Below, in pieces: positions 24,734 to 33,539 of a stretch of DNA of 64,000 nucleotides (position 1 is its first letter; every line of letters starts with the position of its first letter). Source of the stretch: Lichenihabitans sp033947565 (GTDB taxonomy: Bacteria; Pseudomonadota; Alphaproteobacteria; Rhizobiales; Beijerinckiaceae); NCBI RefSeq assembly GCF_033947565.1, contig NZ_JARPVX010000006.1, positions 62,001 to 126,000 on the forward strand, read 5' to 3'. The notes under the pieces were generated by a model. It was given only the letters and a program-made list of their open reading frames with translations. It ran no database searches and was not told the DNA's origin. Position numbers and translations under genes: made by a program.

Positions 24734-26662
24734 ATGACCCCCAATACGCCGCTTCTCGACCGCATCAAAATCCCGAGCGATCTTCGACAGATGCCGGAAT
24801 CCGACTTGCGCCAGGTCGCGGACGAGTTGCGGTCCGAAACGGTCAGCGCCGTTTCGGTCACGGGCGGCCATCTCGGCGCCGGGCTCGGCGTCGTCGAGCT
24901 GACGGTCGCGCTGCATTACGTGTTCAACACCCCGGCCGACCGCATCATCTGGGACGTCGGGCATCAGGCCTATCCCCACAAGATCCTTACCGGGCGCCGC
25001 GACCGCATCCGCACGTTGCGTCAGGCCGGTGGTCTGTCGGGCTTCACCAAGCGTGCCGAAAGCGAATACGATCCGTTCGGCGCCGCGCATTCGTCCACCT
25101 CGATCTCGGCCGGCCTCGGCATGGCGGTGGCGCGCGACCTGTCGGGCGGCAACAATTCCGTGGTGGCGGTGATCGGCGACGGCTCGATGTCGGCCGGCAT
25201 GGCCTATGAGGCGCTGAACAACGCCGGATCGCTGCATTCGAAGCTCGTCGTCATCCTGAACGACAACGACATGTCGATCGCCCCGCCGGTCGGCGGCATG
25301 TCAGCCTATCTGGCGCGGCTCGTCAGCGGTGGCACCTACCGGTCGCTGCGCGACTTCGGCAAGCAGCTGGCTCAGCACCTGCCGCGCTTCTTCTACGAAA
25401 AGGCCAAGCGCACCGAGGAATATGCCCGCGGCTTCTTCACCGGCGGCACCTTGTTCGAGGAGCTCGGCTTCTATTACGTCGGCCCGATCGACGGCCACAA
25501 CCTCGAGCACCTGCTGCCGGTGCTGAAGAATGTGCGCGACAGCGCCGCCGGCCCGGTGCTGATCCATGTCGTGACCAAGAAGGGCCACGGCTACGCGCCG
25601 GCCGAGGCGGCGTCGGACAAGTACCACGGCGTCAACAAGTTCGACGTCATCACCGGCACCCAGGTGAAGGCCAAGGCCAATGCGCCGGCCTATCAGCGGG
25701 TGTTCGGCGAAAGCCTCATCAAAGAGGCCGAGAAGGACGACAAGATCGTGGCCATCACGGCCGCCATGCCGTCCGGCACCGGGCTCGATCTGTTCGGCCA
25801 GGCCTTCCCGAAGCGCACCTTCGACGTCGGCATCGCCGAGCAGCATGCCGTCACCTTCGCGGCCGGCATGGCGACCGAAGGCTACAAGCCTTTTTGTGCC
25901 ATCTACTCGACCTTCCTGCAGCGCGGCTACGACCAGGTTGTGCACGACGTGGCGCTGCAGAACCTGCCGGTGCGTTTCGCGCTCGACCGGGCCGGCCTCG
26001 TGGGTGCCGACGGCCCCACCCATGCCGGCTCCTTCGATCTCGCCTATCTTGGGTGCCTGCCCAACATGATGATCATGGCGGCCGCCGACGAAGCCGACAT
26101 GGTCCACATGGTGGCCACCCAGGTGGCCTATAACGATGGGCCCTCGGCGTTGCGCTACCCGCGCGGCGAGGGCGTCGGCATGGAGATGCCGACCGTCGGC
26201 GTGCCGCTTGAGATCGGGGTGGGCCGCATCGTGCGTGACGGCGGCAAGCAGGTCGCCATCCTGTCGCTCGGCACCCGTCTCGCCGAAAGCCTGAAGGCGG
26301 CCGAAACGCTGGCGAGCCACGGTCTGTCTACCACGGTGGCCGACGCCCGCTTCGCCAAGCCGCTCGACCGGGCGCTGATCCGCAAGCTCGCCGAAACTCA
26401 CGACGTGCTGATCACGGTCGAGGAAGGCTCGGTCGGCGGTTTCGGCTCCTTCGTGCTGCACGCCCTGGCCGAAGATGGTCTGCTGGATGGTGGCCTGAAG
26501 GTGCGCGCGCTGACGTTGCCCGACACCTATATCGACCAGGACAAGCCGGAGCTGATGTATGCCGAGGCGGGGCTCGACGCGAAGGGTATCGTTGACACGG
26601 TGATGAAGGCGCTTGGCACTACCGAAGCCGCCGGAAAGCGCACGGGCGGGCAATCAGCCTGA
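24734..26662 (+). CDS. dxs: 1-deoxy-D-xylulose-5-phosphate synthase
   Basis: 642 residues from ATG 24734 (MTPNTPLLDRIKIPSDLRQM), the usual DXS start and length. The thiamine diphosphate motif is GDGSMSAGMAYEALNNAG, the substrate-binding DVGHQAYPHKILTGRRD and the transketolase-like second half with GIAEQHAVTFAAGMA (catalytic Glu) are all present. It condenses pyruvate and glyceraldehyde-3-phosphate, the first and usually limiting step of the MEP pathway, and feeds the crtE product of this same window. Followed directly by tlyA and an RNA methyltransferase gene. Confidence 0.97.
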   Translation: MTPNTPLLDRIKIPSDLRQMPESDLRQVADELRSETVSAVSVTGGHLGAGLGVVELTVALHYVFNTPADRIIWDVGHQAYPHKILTGRRDRIRTLRQAGGLSGFTKRAESEYDPFGAAHSSTSISAGLGMAVARDLSGGNNSVVAVIGDGSMSAGMAYEALNNAGSLHSKLVVILNDNDMSIAPPVGGMSAYLARLVSGGTYRSLRDFGKQLAQHLPRFFYEKAKRTEEYARGFFTGGTLFEELGFYYVGPIDGHNLEHLLPVLKNVRDSAAGPVLIHVVTKKGHGYAPAEAASDKYHGVNKFDVITGTQVKAKANAPAYQRVFGESLIKEAEKDDKIVAITAAMPSGTGLDLFGQAFPKRTFDVGIAEQHAVTFAAGMATEGYKPFCAIYSTFLQRGYDQVVHDVALQNLPVRFALDRAGLVGADGPTHAGSFDLAYLGCLPNMMIMAAADEADMVHMVATQVAYNDGPSALRYPRGEGVGMEMPTVGVPLEIGVGRIVRDGGKQVAILSLGTRLAESLKAAETLASHGLSTTVADARFAKPLDRALIRKLAETHDVLITVEEGSVGGFGSFVLHALAEDGLLDGGLKVRALTLPDTYIDQDKPELMYAEAGLDAKGIVDTVMKALGTTEAAGKRTGGQSA

Positions 26663-26691
26663 GCGGTCGAGCCGCAGCAGCGCGGCTCGAC

Positions 26692-27399
26692 GTGTCCTTG
26701 GTGGAGGCCGGGTTCTTCGAGAGCCGGGCCAAGGCCCAGGAGGCCATCGCGGCCGGCCTCGTCGCCGTTGACGGCCGCGTGTTGCATCGTCCGAGCGATC
26801 GCGTGCCGCCCGGCGCCCGCCTGACGGCCACGGCGCCTCACCCTTGGGTGTCGCGCGGCGGCTTGAAGCTGGTGGCGGCCCTCGACGGGTTTGGCGTCAA
26901 TCCGCGCGGCCGCACCTGCCTCGACATCGGCGCCTCGACGGGTGGCTTCACGGATGTGCTGCTCAGCCGCGGGGCCGCTCGCGTCCATGCGGTCGATGTG
27001 GGGCATGGCCAATTGCATCCGCGCCTCAAGGCCGACCCGCGCGTCGAAGACCTGTCCGGCACCGATGCGCGGCAGCTGTCGGCTGCGATGTTTCCCGTAG
27101 GGCCCACCCTGATCGTTTGCGATGCCAGCTTCATTTCCCTCGCCCTTGTGCTGCCGCCGGTGTTGCGGCTCGCGGCGCCCGGCGCCGCGCTGATCACGCT
27201 GGTGAAACCGCAATTTGAGGTCGGCAAGGGCCAGACCGACAAGGGCATCGTGCGCGACGACGAACAGCGGCAGGCCGTGTGCGCCCGTGTGGCCAGACTG
27301 GTCGAGGATCTGGGCTGGCGTCTCGGCGGCCTGCTGACGTCCCCGATCACGGGGCGCGACGGCAACGTCGAGTTCCTGCTGCATGCGACCGCGCCATGA
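26692..27399 (+). CDS. tlyA: TlyA family S4/FtsJ RNA methyltransferase
   Basis: 235 residues from GTG 26692. N-terminal S4 RNA-binding domain (SRAKAQEAIAAGLVAVDG), then an FtsJ-like methyltransferase with the SAM loop LDIGASTGGFTDVLL and the KPQFEVGK signature. TlyA 2'-O-methylates 16S/23S rRNA. The start is doubtful: the S4 domain normally opens with R-L-D-V, and the codons CGG CTC GAC lie just before GTG 26692 in frame, but between there and the upstream stop at 26593 there is no ATG, GTG or TTG. A CTG at 26659 overlaps the dxs stop. Its TGA overlaps the next ATG. Confidence 0.9.
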   Translation: MSLVEAGFFESRAKAQEAIAAGLVAVDGRVLHRPSDRVPPGARLTATAPHPWVSRGGLKLVAALDGFGVNPRGRTCLDIGASTGGFTDVLLSRGAARVHAVDVGHGQLHPRLKADPRVEDLSGTDARQLSAAMFPVGPTLIVCDASFISLALVLPPVLRLAAPGAALITLVKPQFEVGKGQTDKGIVRDDEQRQAVCARVARLVEDLGWRLGGLLTSPITGRDGNVEFLLHATAP

Positions 27400-28685
27400 G
27401 TGTCGAACACCTCGAGATCCTGCGGCTTGGCCAGCGCGGCGAGGGGGTCGCGGAAGCTTCGGTCGGCACCGTCTATCTGCCGTTCACGCTGCCGGGTGAC
27501 GTCGTGGCGGCGCAGTTCGACAACGGCACCCTGCAGGGCGTCGATGTCGTGGTGCCGCGGGCCGACCGGCTTGCGCCCGTTTGCCCCTATTTCGGCACCT
27601 GTGGCGGCTGCGCCGTGCAGGCCTTGCCGGCCGAACCCTACCGGGCCTGGAAGCAGGATCTCGTGGCCGACGCCTTGCGGAAAGCCGGCCTGCCGGCCGT
27701 GGCGACGCCGCTCGTCGAAGCCCATGGGGCGGGACGGCGACGCGCCACCTTCCATTCCCGTCTGCAGCCGACGCCCAACGTGCTGCGGGCGCCGGCCGTG
27801 AAGACCGGCTTCATGCGGGCGCGCTCGCATGACCTCATCGATATCGCGGCCTGTCCGGTGCTGGCGCCCGAGCTCGACGGTGCCCTGCCGGCGGCGCGCC
27901 GCATCGCCGAGGCCCTGCAGAACGTCGGCAAGCCGCTCGACATCGTGGTGACCGCGACCGACACCGGACTCGACGTGGACCTGCGCGGCCTTGGCCCCCT
28001 GCAGGACAGCGACCGCCGCAGGCTCGCCCTCATGGCGGCCGAGCTCGACCTCGCGCGCTTGTCGAACCACGGCGACGTGGTGCTGGAGCGGCGATCGCCT
28101 TCGCTGCGGATCGGCGTGGCGTCGCTGGTGCCGCCACCCGGGGCCTTTCTGCAGGCGGCGGCGCGCGGCGAGGCCGCCTTGGGCGATGTTGTGATGGCGG
28201 CGGTCGGCGGCGCCCGTAAGGTCGCCGACCTGTTCTGCGGCGTCGGCACCTTTGCGTTGCGCCTCGCCACGGTTGCGAGCGTCGTGGCGGTCGATCTCGA
28301 AGGGCCCGGCCTTGCGGCCTTGTCGCGGGCCGCGCGGCTGGCGCCCGGCCTCAAGGCCGTCTCGACCGAGGCACGCGACCTGTTCCGCCGCCCTCTGCAT
28401 GTCGATGAGTTGGCCGCCTTCGAGGCCGTGGTGTTCGATCCACCCCGCGCCGGCGCCCTGGCGCAGGCCGAGGCGCTTGCGGCCTCGGCCGTGCCCGTTG
28501 TGGTGGCGGTCAGCTGCAATCCGGTCACCTTCGCCCGCGACGCGGCTGTGCTGGTGGGGGGTGGCTACAGCCTCGAGCGGGTGGTGCCCGTCGATCAGTT
28601 CCTGTTCGCGTCCCATGTCGAGATGGTCGGCGTCTTCCGGCGGCCGAAGGCGACGACCCGCCCGAAGCGACGGCTGTTCGGCTGA
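27396..28685 (+). CDS. Class I SAM RNA methyltransferase, RlmD/TrmA type
   Basis: 429 residues from an ATG that overlaps the tlyA stop (ATGA). Iron-sulfur cysteines are in CPYFGTCGGC (C-x5-C-x2-C) with a fourth in AACPVL. The SAM loop is DLFCGVGTFALRLA, followed by FDPPRAG and the nucleophilic Cys in AVSCNPVTFARD. These enzymes make m5U in tRNA or 23S rRNA. No separate TRAM domain is clear at the N-terminus, although EILRLGQRGEGVAE is TRAM-like. Which RNA is methylated cannot be decided. Confidence 0.9.
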   Translation: MSVEHLEILRLGQRGEGVAEASVGTVYLPFTLPGDVVAAQFDNGTLQGVDVVVPRADRLAPVCPYFGTCGGCAVQALPAEPYRAWKQDLVADALRKAGLPAVATPLVEAHGAGRRRATFHSRLQPTPNVLRAPAVKTGFMRARSHDLIDIAACPVLAPELDGALPAARRIAEALQNVGKPLDIVVTATDTGLDVDLRGLGPLQDSDRRRLALMAAELDLARLSNHGDVVLERRSPSLRIGVASLVPPPGAFLQAAARGEAALGDVVMAAVGGARKVADLFCGVGTFALRLATVASVVAVDLEGPGLAALSRAARLAPGLKAVSTEARDLFRRPLHVDELAAFEAVVFDPPRAGALAQAEALAASAVPVVVAVSCNPVTFARDAAVLVGGGYSLERVVPVDQFLFASHVEMVGVFRRPKATTRPKRRLFG

Positions 28686-28798
28686 CGGCACGACGGCGTT
28701 CAGCATGGCGTGCGGGTTAAGGACAGGGCGACCGCCGCTTCCTTTACTTAGCGACGCCTTGTCCCCATAGTTCGCGCGCCAAGTGCGAGGAGGCGAGT

Positions 28799-29098
28799 GT
28801 GCGTGTGCTGAAGGTCTTGTGTTTGGCCGTTGTTGCGGCTTCGGGCCTCGTGCAGGCTGCCGCGGCCAACGAGGGTGGGCTCGGATTCCAGCCGCCGGCT
28901 TTCTTCGCCGACCCGTTCCAGCCGGATCGCGTCAAGCCCTATGGTGCCGTGTGCCTGGCGCCACCGGCCGCCTGCGGGGTGCATTACGAATATCCGATCC
29001 GCGCCGGAAAACCCTGCTGGTGCCGCGACGGCGCTTTTGTCTACACGGGCGGCGTTACGCAGCCGCTGCATCCGGGCAGGCCTGTCTACAAGGACTGA
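28799..29098 (+). CDS. Small secreted protein, unknown
   Basis: 99 residues from GTG 28799, with a perfect AGGAGG ribosome site (28788-28793). A clear signal peptide (VLKVLCLAVVAASGLVQAAAA) leaves a mature part of about 76 residues with four cysteines (AVCLAPPAACG, KPCWCRDG), likely two disulfides in the periplasm. No family recognised. The neighbours, an RNA methyltransferase and DUF1491, give no functional clue. Confidence 0.7.
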   Translation: MRVLKVLCLAVVAASGLVQAAAANEGGLGFQPPAFFADPFQPDRVKPYGAVCLAPPAACGVHYEYPIRAGKPCWCRDGAFVYTGGVTQPLHPGRPVYKD

Positions 29099-29111
29099 GC
29101 GCCGCGACGCG

Positions 29112-29447
29112 ATGGCCCGCCTGCGCGCCGACTTCTGGGTCTCGGCTTACCTGCGCCGCTGCGGCGTCGAACTGATCCCCGCCATGCTGCGCCGCCGCGG
29201 TTCGCCCGAGGCCGGCGCCATTCTGGTCAAGCTCGACTTCCTCGACGGCACTGCCGCGCTTTACGGCCCCACGCCGCAAGCCGAGGTGGAGAACCGGGAC
29301 GACGCCCGTAGCTTCGCCCGCATGCACAAGGCCGAGCGCCTCGACACACCCGACGCCGAGGCACGCCTGCGGCGTGAGATCGACTTCGACCCCGATCTAT
29401 GGATCGTCGAGGTCGAAAGCCGGGAAGGGCGGACGCTGCTCGATTGA
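29112..29447 (+). CDS. DUF1491 family protein
   Basis: 111 residues from ATG 29112. The sequence MARLRADFWVSAYLRRC at the start, GSPEAGAILVKLD and the C-terminal RREIDFDPDLWIVEVESREG match the small alphaproteobacterial DUF1491 family. Function unknown; no signal peptide or membrane helix, so cytoplasmic. Starts 13 bases after the small secreted protein and probably shares its transcript. Confidence 0.82.
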   Translation: MARLRADFWVSAYLRRCGVELIPAMLRRRGSPEAGAILVKLDFLDGTAALYGPTPQAEVENRDDARSFARMHKAERLDTPDAEARLRREIDFDPDLWIVEVESREGRTLLD

Positions 29448-29466
29448 GCGGCCTCCGCCGAAGCCC

Positions 29467-30849
29467 CTACAGCGTCAGCGCGTTGAGGATGCGGGCCCAG
29501 CTGCGGGCGCCCTTCTGGAACGAGGTGAGGTCGTATTTCTCGTTCGGCGAATGGATGCGGTCGTCGTCGAGCGCGAAGCCGATCATCAGCGTGTCCATCT
29601 TCAGGTCCTGCTTGAACGAGCCGACAATCGGGATGGAGCCGCCCGAGCCCGCCATCACGGGTTCCTTGTCCCATTCCTGATGCAGGGCCCGCTTGGCGCG
29701 GTTGAGCGCCTCGGACGAGAACGGCAGCGACAGCGCGGGGCTGGCGCCGTGGCTGATGAACTCCACCTTGCAATCGGCCGGCAGGCGTTCGCGCACGAAA
29801 TCCCGGAAGGCATCGGCCACCTTGGCGGGGTTCTGCTTGCCGACGAGGCGGAACGACACCTTTGCGCTGGCCTTGGCGGGCAGCACGGTCTTCGAGCCGC
29901 TACCCTGGTAGCCGCCCTGGATGCCGTTCACGTCGCAGGTCGGCCGCGACCAGATCTTCTCGAGTACGCTGCGGTCTTGTTCGCCGGCGGCGACCGACAG
30001 GCCGACGCCGCCGAGGAACTCGGCTTCATCGAACGGCAGCGTCTTCCATTGGTCGGCCACTTCGCGCGGCAGCTCCTCGACACCGTCGTAGAAGCCTTCG
30101 ACCTGCACGCGGCCGTCCGTCCCATGCAGGTCGGCGATGATGCGGGCCAGAAGGTTGATCGGGTTGGTGGCGGCGCCGCCATACATGCCGGAATGCAGAT
30201 CGCGATTGGCAGCGGTGACCACCACTTCCTCGAGCACCAGGCCGCGCAGCATGGTGGTGACGGCGGGCGTGTCGCGGTCCCACATGCCCGTGTCGCAGAC
30301 GAGCGCCAGATCGGCCTTCAGCTCCGCCTTGTTGTCGCTGAGGAAGGCCGGGAGGGACGGCGAACCGGTTTCTTCCTCGCCCTCGAACAGGATCGTCACG
30401 TCGCACGGGAGGCCCCCGGTCTCGACAAAGCCGCGGCACGCCTCCACGAAGGTCATCAGCTGGCCCTTGTCGTCCGAGGCGCCGCGCGCCACGATCGCCT
30501 TGACGCCTTCGACCTCGGCCAGTTCGGGCGCAAAGGGGTCGCTGGCCCACAAGGCGCGCGGATCGACGGGTTGCACGTCGTAATGGCCGTAGAACAACAC
30601 ATGGGGAACGTCGCGGCGGGTCGATTTGGCATGAGCCAGCACCATTGGCCGCCCGGCCGTCGGCCGCACCGACGCCTTGAAGCCGAGGCCCGACAGTTCG
30701 TCAGCCAGATAGGTCGCGGCCTGCTCGCAGGCACCCGCATAAGCGGGATCGGTCGAGATCGACGGAATGCGCAACAGTTCGAACAGGCGGCCCAGCGCGG
30801 CGTCGCGGTTCTCGTCGATCTTGGCCAGAACGGCATCCATGGCGGCCAT
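29467..30849 (-). CDS. M20 family metallo-dipeptidase
   Basis: 460 residues from ATG 30849, with AAGGAG 8 bases upstream. M20 di-zinc motifs: FYGHYDVQP (first His and catalytic Asp), GASDDKGQ (bridging Asp), EGEEETGS (catalytic Glu plus ligand), CDTGM and, near the end, the RIHSPNEKYD His ligand. The lid dimerisation domain lies in the middle with RDLHSGMYGG. The length and motifs fit the M20 dipeptidases related to carnosinase/Dug1. Likely recycles dipeptides in the cytoplasm. Followed by nothing obvious on its strand. Confidence 0.9.
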   Translation of the reverse strand: MAAMDAVLAKIDENRDAALGRLFELLRIPSISTDPAYAGACEQAATYLADELSGLGFKASVRPTAGRPMVLAHAKSTRRDVPHVLFYGHYDVQPVDPRALWASDPFAPELAEVEGVKAIVARGASDDKGQLMTFVEACRGFVETGGLPCDVTILFEGEEETGSPSLPAFLSDNKAELKADLALVCDTGMWDRDTPAVTTMLRGLVLEEVVVTAANRDLHSGMYGGAATNPINLLARIIADLHGTDGRVQVEGFYDGVEELPREVADQWKTLPFDEAEFLGGVGLSVAAGEQDRSVLEKIWSRPTCDVNGIQGGYQGSGSKTVLPAKASAKVSFRLVGKQNPAKVADAFRDFVRERLPADCKVEFISHGASPALSLPFSSEALNRAKRALHQEWDKEPVMAGSGGSIPIVGSFKQDLKMDTLMIGFALDDDRIHSPNEKYDLTSFQKGARSWARILNALTL

Positions 30850-30977
30850 CGGGGACACTCCTTACGCTTCAACGTCTCGACGGCGTTGTAGCAAGGATGG
30901 CGCCGGGGGTTAAGGGAAGTCCGTCGCATGGCTGTCGTCAGCCTCGGCTGGGCCACGACAGGCCTCTTCAAACGAAA

Positions 30978-30997
30978 AGGCCGCCCGGAGGCGGCCT
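30978..30997 (-). terminator. Intrinsic terminator of purC
   Basis: An 8-bp perfect stem AGGCCGCC/GGCGGCCT with a 4-base loop ends 13 bases beyond the purC stop. On the minus strand it is followed by TTTTCGTTTG, giving a good intrinsic terminator. Confidence 0.8.
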
Positions 30998-31009
30998 GAT
31001 CGGATGGGC

Positions 31010-31774
31010 TTACTGCACCAGCTGCGGCCCGGGTGGCCGCGTGGCCTCGGTTTCCTGCATGATGCCGAGCCGGCGCGCCACCTCGCTATAGGCCTCGACG
31101 AGGCCGCCGAGGTCGCGGCGGAAACGATCCTTGTCGAGCTTGTTGCTCGACTTGATGTCCCACAGCCGGCACGAGTCGGGCGAAATCTCGTCCGCCACGA
31201 CGATGCGCATCATGTCGCCTTCCCACAGGCGGCCGGTTTCCATCTTGAAGTCGACGAGCCGGATGCCGACGCCTAGGAAGACGCCCGACAGGAAGTCATT
31301 GACCCGGATGGCCAGCGCCATGATGTCGTCGATCTCCTGCGGCGCCGCCCAGCCGAAGGCCGTGATATGCTCTTCCGACACCATCGGGTCGTTGAGCTGG
31401 TCGTTCTTGTAGTAGAATTCGATGATCGAGCGCGGCAGCTGGGTGCCTTCCTCGATGCCGAGGCGTGTCGCCAGCGAGCCGGCCGCCACGTTGCGCACCA
31501 CCACCTCGAGCGGGATGATCTCGACTTCCTTGATCAGCTGCTCGCGCATGTTGAGCCGCTTGATGAAGTGGGTCGGCACGCCGATGTTGTTGAGGTTCTG
31601 GAAGACGTATTCCGAGATCCGGTTGTTCAGCACGCCCTTGCCGTCGATCACCTCATGCTTTTTGGCATTGAAGGCCGTCGCGTCATCCTTGAAGTGCTGG
31701 ATCAGCGTCCCGGGCTCGGGGCCCTCGTAAAGGACCTTGGCCTTGCCTTCATAGATGCGGCGGCGGCGGTTCAT
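31010..31774 (-). CDS. purC: Phosphoribosylaminoimidazole-succinocarboxamide synthase
   Basis: 254 residues from ATG 31774 (MNRRRRIYEGKAKVLYEG), the family start; an in-frame ATG at 31804 would add ten residues. SAICAR synthetase motifs are IYEGKAK (nucleotide loop), KRLNMREQLIKEVEIIPLEVVVRN, and LVDFKMETGR with DEISPDSCRLWD. It joins aspartate to CAIR in de novo purine synthesis. Alone on the minus strand, with its own terminator, so separate from purS/Q/L in this window. Confidence 0.97.
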   Translation of the reverse strand: MNRRRRIYEGKAKVLYEGPEPGTLIQHFKDDATAFNAKKHEVIDGKGVLNNRISEYVFQNLNNIGVPTHFIKRLNMREQLIKEVEIIPLEVVVRNVAAGSLATRLGIEEGTQLPRSIIEFYYKNDQLNDPMVSEEHITAFGWAAPQEIDDIMALAIRVNDFLSGVFLGVGIRLVDFKMETGRLWEGDMMRIVVADEISPDSCRLWDIKSSNKLDKDRFRRDLGGLVEAYSEVARRLGIMQETEATRPPGPQLVQ

Positions 31775-32108
31775 GGGGATCAACCGTGGCTTGAGGAAAT
31801 CCATGGATCGGCCTGAGCTCCTGTATAGATCTCTGCCCGCGACCGAAAAACGATCGCAGAAAGAGCGCATTGTCCGAGTGGCCGGTACGGCAGCCCGACC
31901 GCAAGGGCCGGACACGCCGCGCACCGAACCTATCCGATCCCGGATCGTGGCACAATGTGAGGCGCTGCCGACGTCGGCGACGCGTGCGCCTCCCGATTGA
32001 TATGGTGAGCCCGCAGGCCCGGCGCAACGCGGGGCCGCCGTCCGCCACGTTGGCGATGGGCGAGCGGAGCTTTATGGTTCCCGCATCGGGGAACCAGGAA
32101 CGGGCGCC
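31775..32108. other. Divergent intergenic region purC / DUF1476
   Basis: About 330 bases. On the minus strand TATACA (near 31820) could be the purC -10 box but no convincing -35 partner is seen. Nothing else recognisable. Confidence 0.35.
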
Positions 32109-32426
32109 ATGACGAGTTTCGACGAACGCGAACGCGCCTTCGAGATGCAATTCACGCATGAGGCCGACCTGCGGTTTCGCCGCCTGGCGCGTCGCAACAA
32201 GGCCCTGGCCTCGTGGATCTGCGATCGGACCGGCAAATCGGGCGCCGAGGCCGCCGCCTACCAGGAGCGTTTCCTGACCTTCGCCATGACGGCGAGCCAC
32301 GAGGCCGCGGTGGCGGCCCGTGTGGCAGACGACCTCGCGGCTTCCGGCGTGCTGCTACCGCCAGCCGAGATCGCGGCCAAGATGGCGCATCTCGACGATG
32401 GCGCGGCCGCGCAGGATCACGCCTGA
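32109..32426 (+). CDS. DUF1476 protein, F1Fo-ATPase inhibitor zeta-type
   Basis: 105 residues opening with MTSFDERERAFEMQFTHEADLRF, the conserved N-terminus of DUF1476. In Paracoccus this family is the zeta subunit, whose N-terminal inhibitory region enters the F1 part and blocks ATP hydrolysis. The middle (LARRNKALASWICDRTG) follows family pattern, while the C-terminal 50 residues are Ala-rich and more divergent than usual. Divergent from purC, which is a frequent neighbour in Hyphomicrobiales. Confidence 0.82.
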   Translation: MTSFDERERAFEMQFTHEADLRFRRLARRNKALASWICDRTGKSGAEAAAYQERFLTFAMTASHEAAVAARVADDLAASGVLLPPAEIAAKMAHLDDGAAAQDHA

Positions 32427-32471
32427 CCGCAGGCGGCCTCCCATGCTCTTTCTCACTTCCAGGCTTTCTTG

Positions 32472-33338
32472 ATGGCGTTCACCGTTCCCGAGCTCGTCGA
32501 CATTCTGCGTCTCGAGCCGATCGAGGACACCATCTTCCGAGGTCGCAGCCCGCAGGTGGGTTGGCAACGGGTGTTCGGCGGCCTGGTGATCGCGCAGGCC
32601 CTGGTGGCGTGCTGTCGCACCGTGCCGGACCGGCTGCCGCATTCCCTGCATGGCTATTTCATGCTGCCGGGCGACCCGTCGACCCCGATCATCTACGAGG
32701 TCGACCGGCTGCGGGACGGGCGCAGCTTCGCGACCCGTCGCTGCACCGCGATCCAGCACGGGAAACCCATCTTTACGCTCGCGGCCTCGTTCCATGACGA
32801 CGAGGCCGGCCTGACCCACGCGATGCCGATGCCGGACGTGCCGCATCCGGATGCCCTGCCGAGCGAGCCGGAACTGCTGGAGCGCTTCGGGGCGCACCTG
32901 CCGGAAGGCGTGCGCCGCTATCTGATGCGTGAACGCCCGCTCGAGCTGCGTCCCGTCGATCTGCGCCGCTTCCAGCCCGGCGTCGTGGCCGGCGCCTTGG
33001 ACCCCGTGCAGCATATCTGGATGCGGATCACCGGCCCGCTCGGCGACGACCCCATCCTGCACCGGGCCGCGCTCGCCTATATGTCGGACATGACGCTGCT
33101 CGATACCGCGCTCGTGGCCCACGGCCGGTCGCTTTACGATCCCACTCTGCAGGTGGCGAGCCTCGATCATGCCTTGTGGATCCACCGCCCGCCGAAGGCG
33201 GACGAATGGCTGCTTTATGCCCAGGAAAGCCCGAACGCGTCCGGGGCCCGGGGCATGGCACGCGGCCTGATCTACGCGCAGGACGGCGCACTGGTGGCCT
33301 CCGTGGCGCAGGAAGGGCTCATCCGCCCTAGAAGCTGA
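32472..33338 (+). CDS. tesB: Acyl-CoA thioesterase II
   Basis: 288 residues from ATG 32472 in a double hot-dog fold. Signatures are FRGRSPQVGWQRVFGGLVIAQAL, SLHGYFMLPGDPS, GRSFATRRCTAIQHG in the first half and MTLLDTALVAHG with ASLDHALWIH in the second, containing the Asp and Thr/Gln type active-site residues. Hydrolyses medium and long acyl-CoA esters in the cytoplasm. Probably monocistronic; the following gene has its own regulatory region. Confidence 0.92.
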   Translation: MAFTVPELVDILRLEPIEDTIFRGRSPQVGWQRVFGGLVIAQALVACCRTVPDRLPHSLHGYFMLPGDPSTPIIYEVDRLRDGRSFATRRCTAIQHGKPIFTLAASFHDDEAGLTHAMPMPDVPHPDALPSEPELLERFGAHLPEGVRRYLMRERPLELRPVDLRRFQPGVVAGALDPVQHIWMRITGPLGDDPILHRAALAYMSDMTLLDTALVAHGRSLYDPTLQVASLDHALWIHRPPKADEWLLYAQESPNASGARGMARGLIYAQDGALVASVAQEGLIRPRS

Positions 33339-33436
33339 CTGGCCAGCCCGCGGGCAAAATGCCGCTAATTTAAGCATTATTGCCGCTGAACCTTACCGAA
33401 TTGTGGCTGCATCCAGACAGATTGCGGTAAGCCGAG

Positions 33437-33453
33437 TTGGCATGCCGCTTGAT
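33437..33453 (+). promoter_or_regulatory. Sigma54-like -24/-12 element before glnK
   Basis: TTGGCATG-N4-TTGAT has GG at -24 spaced 10 bases from GA at -12; the sigma54 consensus is TGGCACG-N4-TTGCW, so the -12 C is replaced by A and one -24 position differs. It lies about 90 bases before glnK, a classical NtrC/sigma54 target. No clear NtrC dyad was found upstream, hence the low score. Confidence 0.35.
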
Positions 33454-33539
33454 TGCTCGGGTTCACATCCTGTCCCGGCTGATCTGGGCGGACGGTGGCC
33501 AGAATGCTGGCCGGATCTCTGATTGGAGGACCCGGTGCG

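Noticed and set aside
31804..32108. Possible tRNA-like fold in the purC upstream region
   Set aside because: Read on both strands; no T-loop GTTCRA-type motif with correct arm spacing was found.
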